Origin: Betaproteobacteria bacterium HGW-Betaproteobacteria-9
Lineage (GTDB): Bacteria > Pseudomonadota > Gammaproteobacteria > Burkholderiales > Burkholderiaceae_C
NCBI GenBank assembly: GCA_002842215.1
Contig: PHCC01000002.1
Coordinates: forward strand, 186,001-250,000
Reading direction: 5' to 3'
Length of the DNA: 64,000 nucleotides
Below the pieces are notes generated by a model. The model had not been told where the DNA came from. It ran no database searches and worked only from the letters and a program-made list of their open reading frames with translations. This document shows, one piece after another, positions 62,568-64,000 of the stretch (positions are counted from its first letter, which is position 1; the number at the start of each line of letters is the position of its first letter). The translations under genes were made by a program, and so were the position numbers.

Positions 62568-63506
62568 ATGCACATCCCAACCATCCGACACAAACACCTG
62601 CTGATCGCAGGCTTGGCTGCCACCCTGGCTTGGTCAGCCCAGGCGGTGGAGATCGTCTTCAAACCCGTGGCACCCGATGTGTACGCCTACGTGGGTGACA
62701 CCGAAGGCCGCACCTACGAAAACGAAGCCCTCAACGCCAACATCGGCCTGGTGGTCACGCCCGCCGGGGCTTTGTTGATCGACAGCGGTGCCAGCTTTCA
62801 GGGCGCGAAGCAGATCGCCGAAGCGGCGAAGAAGGTCACGGCGCAGCCCATCCGGTGGGTCATCAACACCGGCGGCCAGGACCACCGCTGGCTGGGCAAC
62901 GGTTACTTCAAGGCGCAGGGCGCGGAAATCATGGCGCACGCCGATGCCGAAGCCGACATGAAGGCCCGCGGCCCCGAGCACCTGAAGGCCAACGCACCCG
63001 TGCTCAAGGAGAAGATGGACGGCACCGAACTGGTGTTGCCCACGCGCTGGCTGAAAGACGCCAACGCGAAACTCGAACTGGGTGGGACCAACATTGAAGT
63101 CGTGCACCGCAAAGGCGGCCACACGCCGGGTGACAGCATGGTCTGGCTGCCACAGAGCGGCGTGGTCTTCACCGGCGACGTGGTCTATGTGGACCGCATC
63201 CTGGGCCTGCACCCGGTGAGTAAAACCAAAACCTGGGTGGAGTCGTTCGAAGCGCTCGAAGCGTTGAACCCGAAGGTGGTGGTGCCCGGCCACGGCAGCG
63301 TGACCACGCTGGCGCAGGCGCAGAGGGATACCGGCAACCTGCTCAAGGCCCTGCGTGCCCACATGGGCCAGGCGGTGGAGGCGGGCACTGACATGAGCGC
63401 GGCCATCAAGAGCTTCGACGCTGCGCCTTTCAAGCACCTCAAGCACGTGGAGGTCTGGCTGCCCCAGATCGCCAATCTCACCTATCTCGAAATGGAACAG
63501 GAGTGA
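62568..63506 (+). CDS. Secreted MBL-fold hydrolase with atypical metal motif
   Basis: 312 residues. A signal peptide (HLLIAGLAATLAWSAQA) precedes a metallo-beta-lactamase fold: ANIGLVVTPAGALLIDSG, GHTPGDSMVWLPQSGVVFTGDVVY and VVVPGHGSV. The usual T-H-x-H-x-D-H is replaced by NTGGQDHRWLGN, which keeps only the last Asp-His. This resembles the SoxH-like/quinoprotein-relay group. ATG 62568 has CGGAGA upstream. Confidence 0.8.
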   Translation: MHIPTIRHKHLLIAGLAATLAWSAQAVEIVFKPVAPDVYAYVGDTEGRTYENEALNANIGLVVTPAGALLIDSGASFQGAKQIAEAAKKVTAQPIRWVINTGGQDHRWLGNGYFKAQGAEIMAHADAEADMKARGPEHLKANAPVLKEKMDGTELVLPTRWLKDANAKLELGGTNIEVVHRKGGHTPGDSMVWLPQSGVVFTGDVVYVDRILGLHPVSKTKTWVESFEALEALNPKVVVPGHGSVTTLAQAQRDTGNLLKALRAHMGQAVEAGTDMSAAIKSFDAAPFKHLKHVEVWLPQIANLTYLEMEQE

Positions 63507-63509
63507 ATC

Positions 63510-63743
63510 ATGGACATCAAGGTACTCGGCACCGGTTGCACCAACTGCAAGAACACCATCGCGCTGATCGACCAGGTGGCGAAAGCCAAGGGCGTCGAAG
63601 TCCAGCTGGAGAAGGTGGAAGAGCTGCGCGACATCATGGGCTATGGCGTCATGAGCACGCCCGGCGTGGTGATCAATGGCCAGGTGGTGCACGCCGGTGG
63701 CGTGCCCAGCCGCGAGAAGATCGAGCAGTGGTTCAAGGCCTGA
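63510..63743 (+). CDS. Small glutaredoxin-like thioredoxin (TM0996/MTH895 family)
   Basis: 77 residues. VLGTGCTNCKNTIALIDQV carries the redox pair Cys10-x2-Cys13, and STPGVVINGQVVHAGG is the cis-Pro side. Members of this family are often encoded beside DUF318 permeases and may deliver a metal(loid) or reducing power to them. It starts 3 bases after the MBL-gene stop. Confidence 0.9.
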   Translation: MDIKVLGTGCTNCKNTIALIDQVAKAKGVEVQLEKVEELRDIMGYGVMSTPGVVINGQVVHAGGVPSREKIEQWFKA

Positions 63744-63969
63744 GGGAGCCGAACCCTGCTGCACGAAGCCAACCGCAGGGGGTAGCGCCAAGTTGCGGGC
63801 AAATGCCGGGAGCTTCTGCCGGTTCTTGCCGCGGTGCTCGCTTGCCAAGCCCACGTGCGGTGGCATTCTTCCGTGGATGCAAAAAGGGTACCCTCTGAAA
63901 AGGGCGGCGCTTTGAAGCCAGGTCGTTGTCCGACCCATCCACGGCATTGTGCTCACCAGGAGGCATGAC

Positions 63970-64000
63970 TTGACCGAAACCTCCACCAAGATGACGTTTC
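63970..64000 (+). CDS. Start of an unidentified gene running out of the window
   Basis: A TTG start lies 6 bases after AGGAGG (63958-63963) and opens a frame to the window edge (LTETSTKMTF). An ATG at 63991 is an alternative. Too short to identify. The 226 bases before it (63744-63969) hold no recognisable gene. Confidence 0.35.
   Translation, partial: MTETSTKMTF

Noticed and set aside
63744..63898. Frames overlapping and following the small thioredoxin gene
   Set aside because: The 131-codon frame from 63503 is an out-of-frame shadow of the thioredoxin gene, and the rest of the spacer lacks motifs.

Overview
The window is a GC-rich chromosomal segment from a betaproteobacterium of the order Burkholderiales. 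The family Comamonadaceae and a Hydrogenophaga-like genus are the best guess. The reasons are the core gene order (hscA-fdx; yhbY divergent from rlmE-ftsH-folP; glmM), the TTG-started ftsH and the arsenite-oxidase gene set. The genus is inference from gene content only.

Layout. (1) 1-11.9 kb is housekeeping: the end of the isc operon (hscA, fdx), dnaQ, a tRNA-Val(CAC), an FAD oxidoreductase, pyrD, rpiA, a glutaredoxin-like protein, oligopeptidase A, yhbY, rlmE, ftsH and folP. (2) 11.95-30.8 kb is a complete virB1-virB11/virD4 type IV secretion locus lying between folP and glmM, which are normally adjacent in this order of bacteria. It has no relaxase, integrase or transposase. It carries a DUF2235/Tle1-like lipase without a signal peptide, a lipoprotein gene immediately upstream, an LprI-like lipoprotein, and a VirB7-position lipoprotein with a secretin-N0/TcpQ-like domain. 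The best reading is a contact-dependent antibacterial T4SS with an effector-immunity pair. (3) 30.8-35 kb holds glmM, a GNAT acetyltransferase, a NamZ-type muramidase, a DOMON-like protein and a lipoprotein.

(4) 35.1-39 kb is an arsenic resistance operon, arsR - ATP-grasp-like gene - arsI - arsC - acr3, with a dyad operator over the arsR start codon. (5) 39-44.9 kb looks like a phosphate-starvation block: olsB, a PlcP-like metallophosphoesterase and an Agt-like glycosyltransferase (phosphorus-free membrane lipids), then ppk1 behind a good Pho box, and sixA. (6) 45-51.3 kb holds a histone-H1-like protein with a 19-bp palindrome upstream, a response regulator/cyclase plus hybrid kinase pair, and ppx. 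(7) 51.5-60.2 kb is an arsenite oxidase locus: aioB-aioA-aoxC-aoxD on the minus strand, behind a near-perfect sigma-54 promoter and an AioR-type dyad, facing aioX-aioS-aioR on the plus strand. aioA is broken by an out-of-frame deletion of about 55-61 nt. (8) 60.2-63.7 kb holds an ECF sigma factor, a TlpA-like protein, a DUF318 permease, an MBL-fold protein and a small thioredoxin.

Two themes link the accessory regions. One is arsenic detoxification and oxidation next to phosphate/polyphosphate metabolism, which is relevant because arsenate mimics phosphate. The other is a secretion system that may be used against other bacteria. No rRNA, CRISPR array or insertion sequence was seen.
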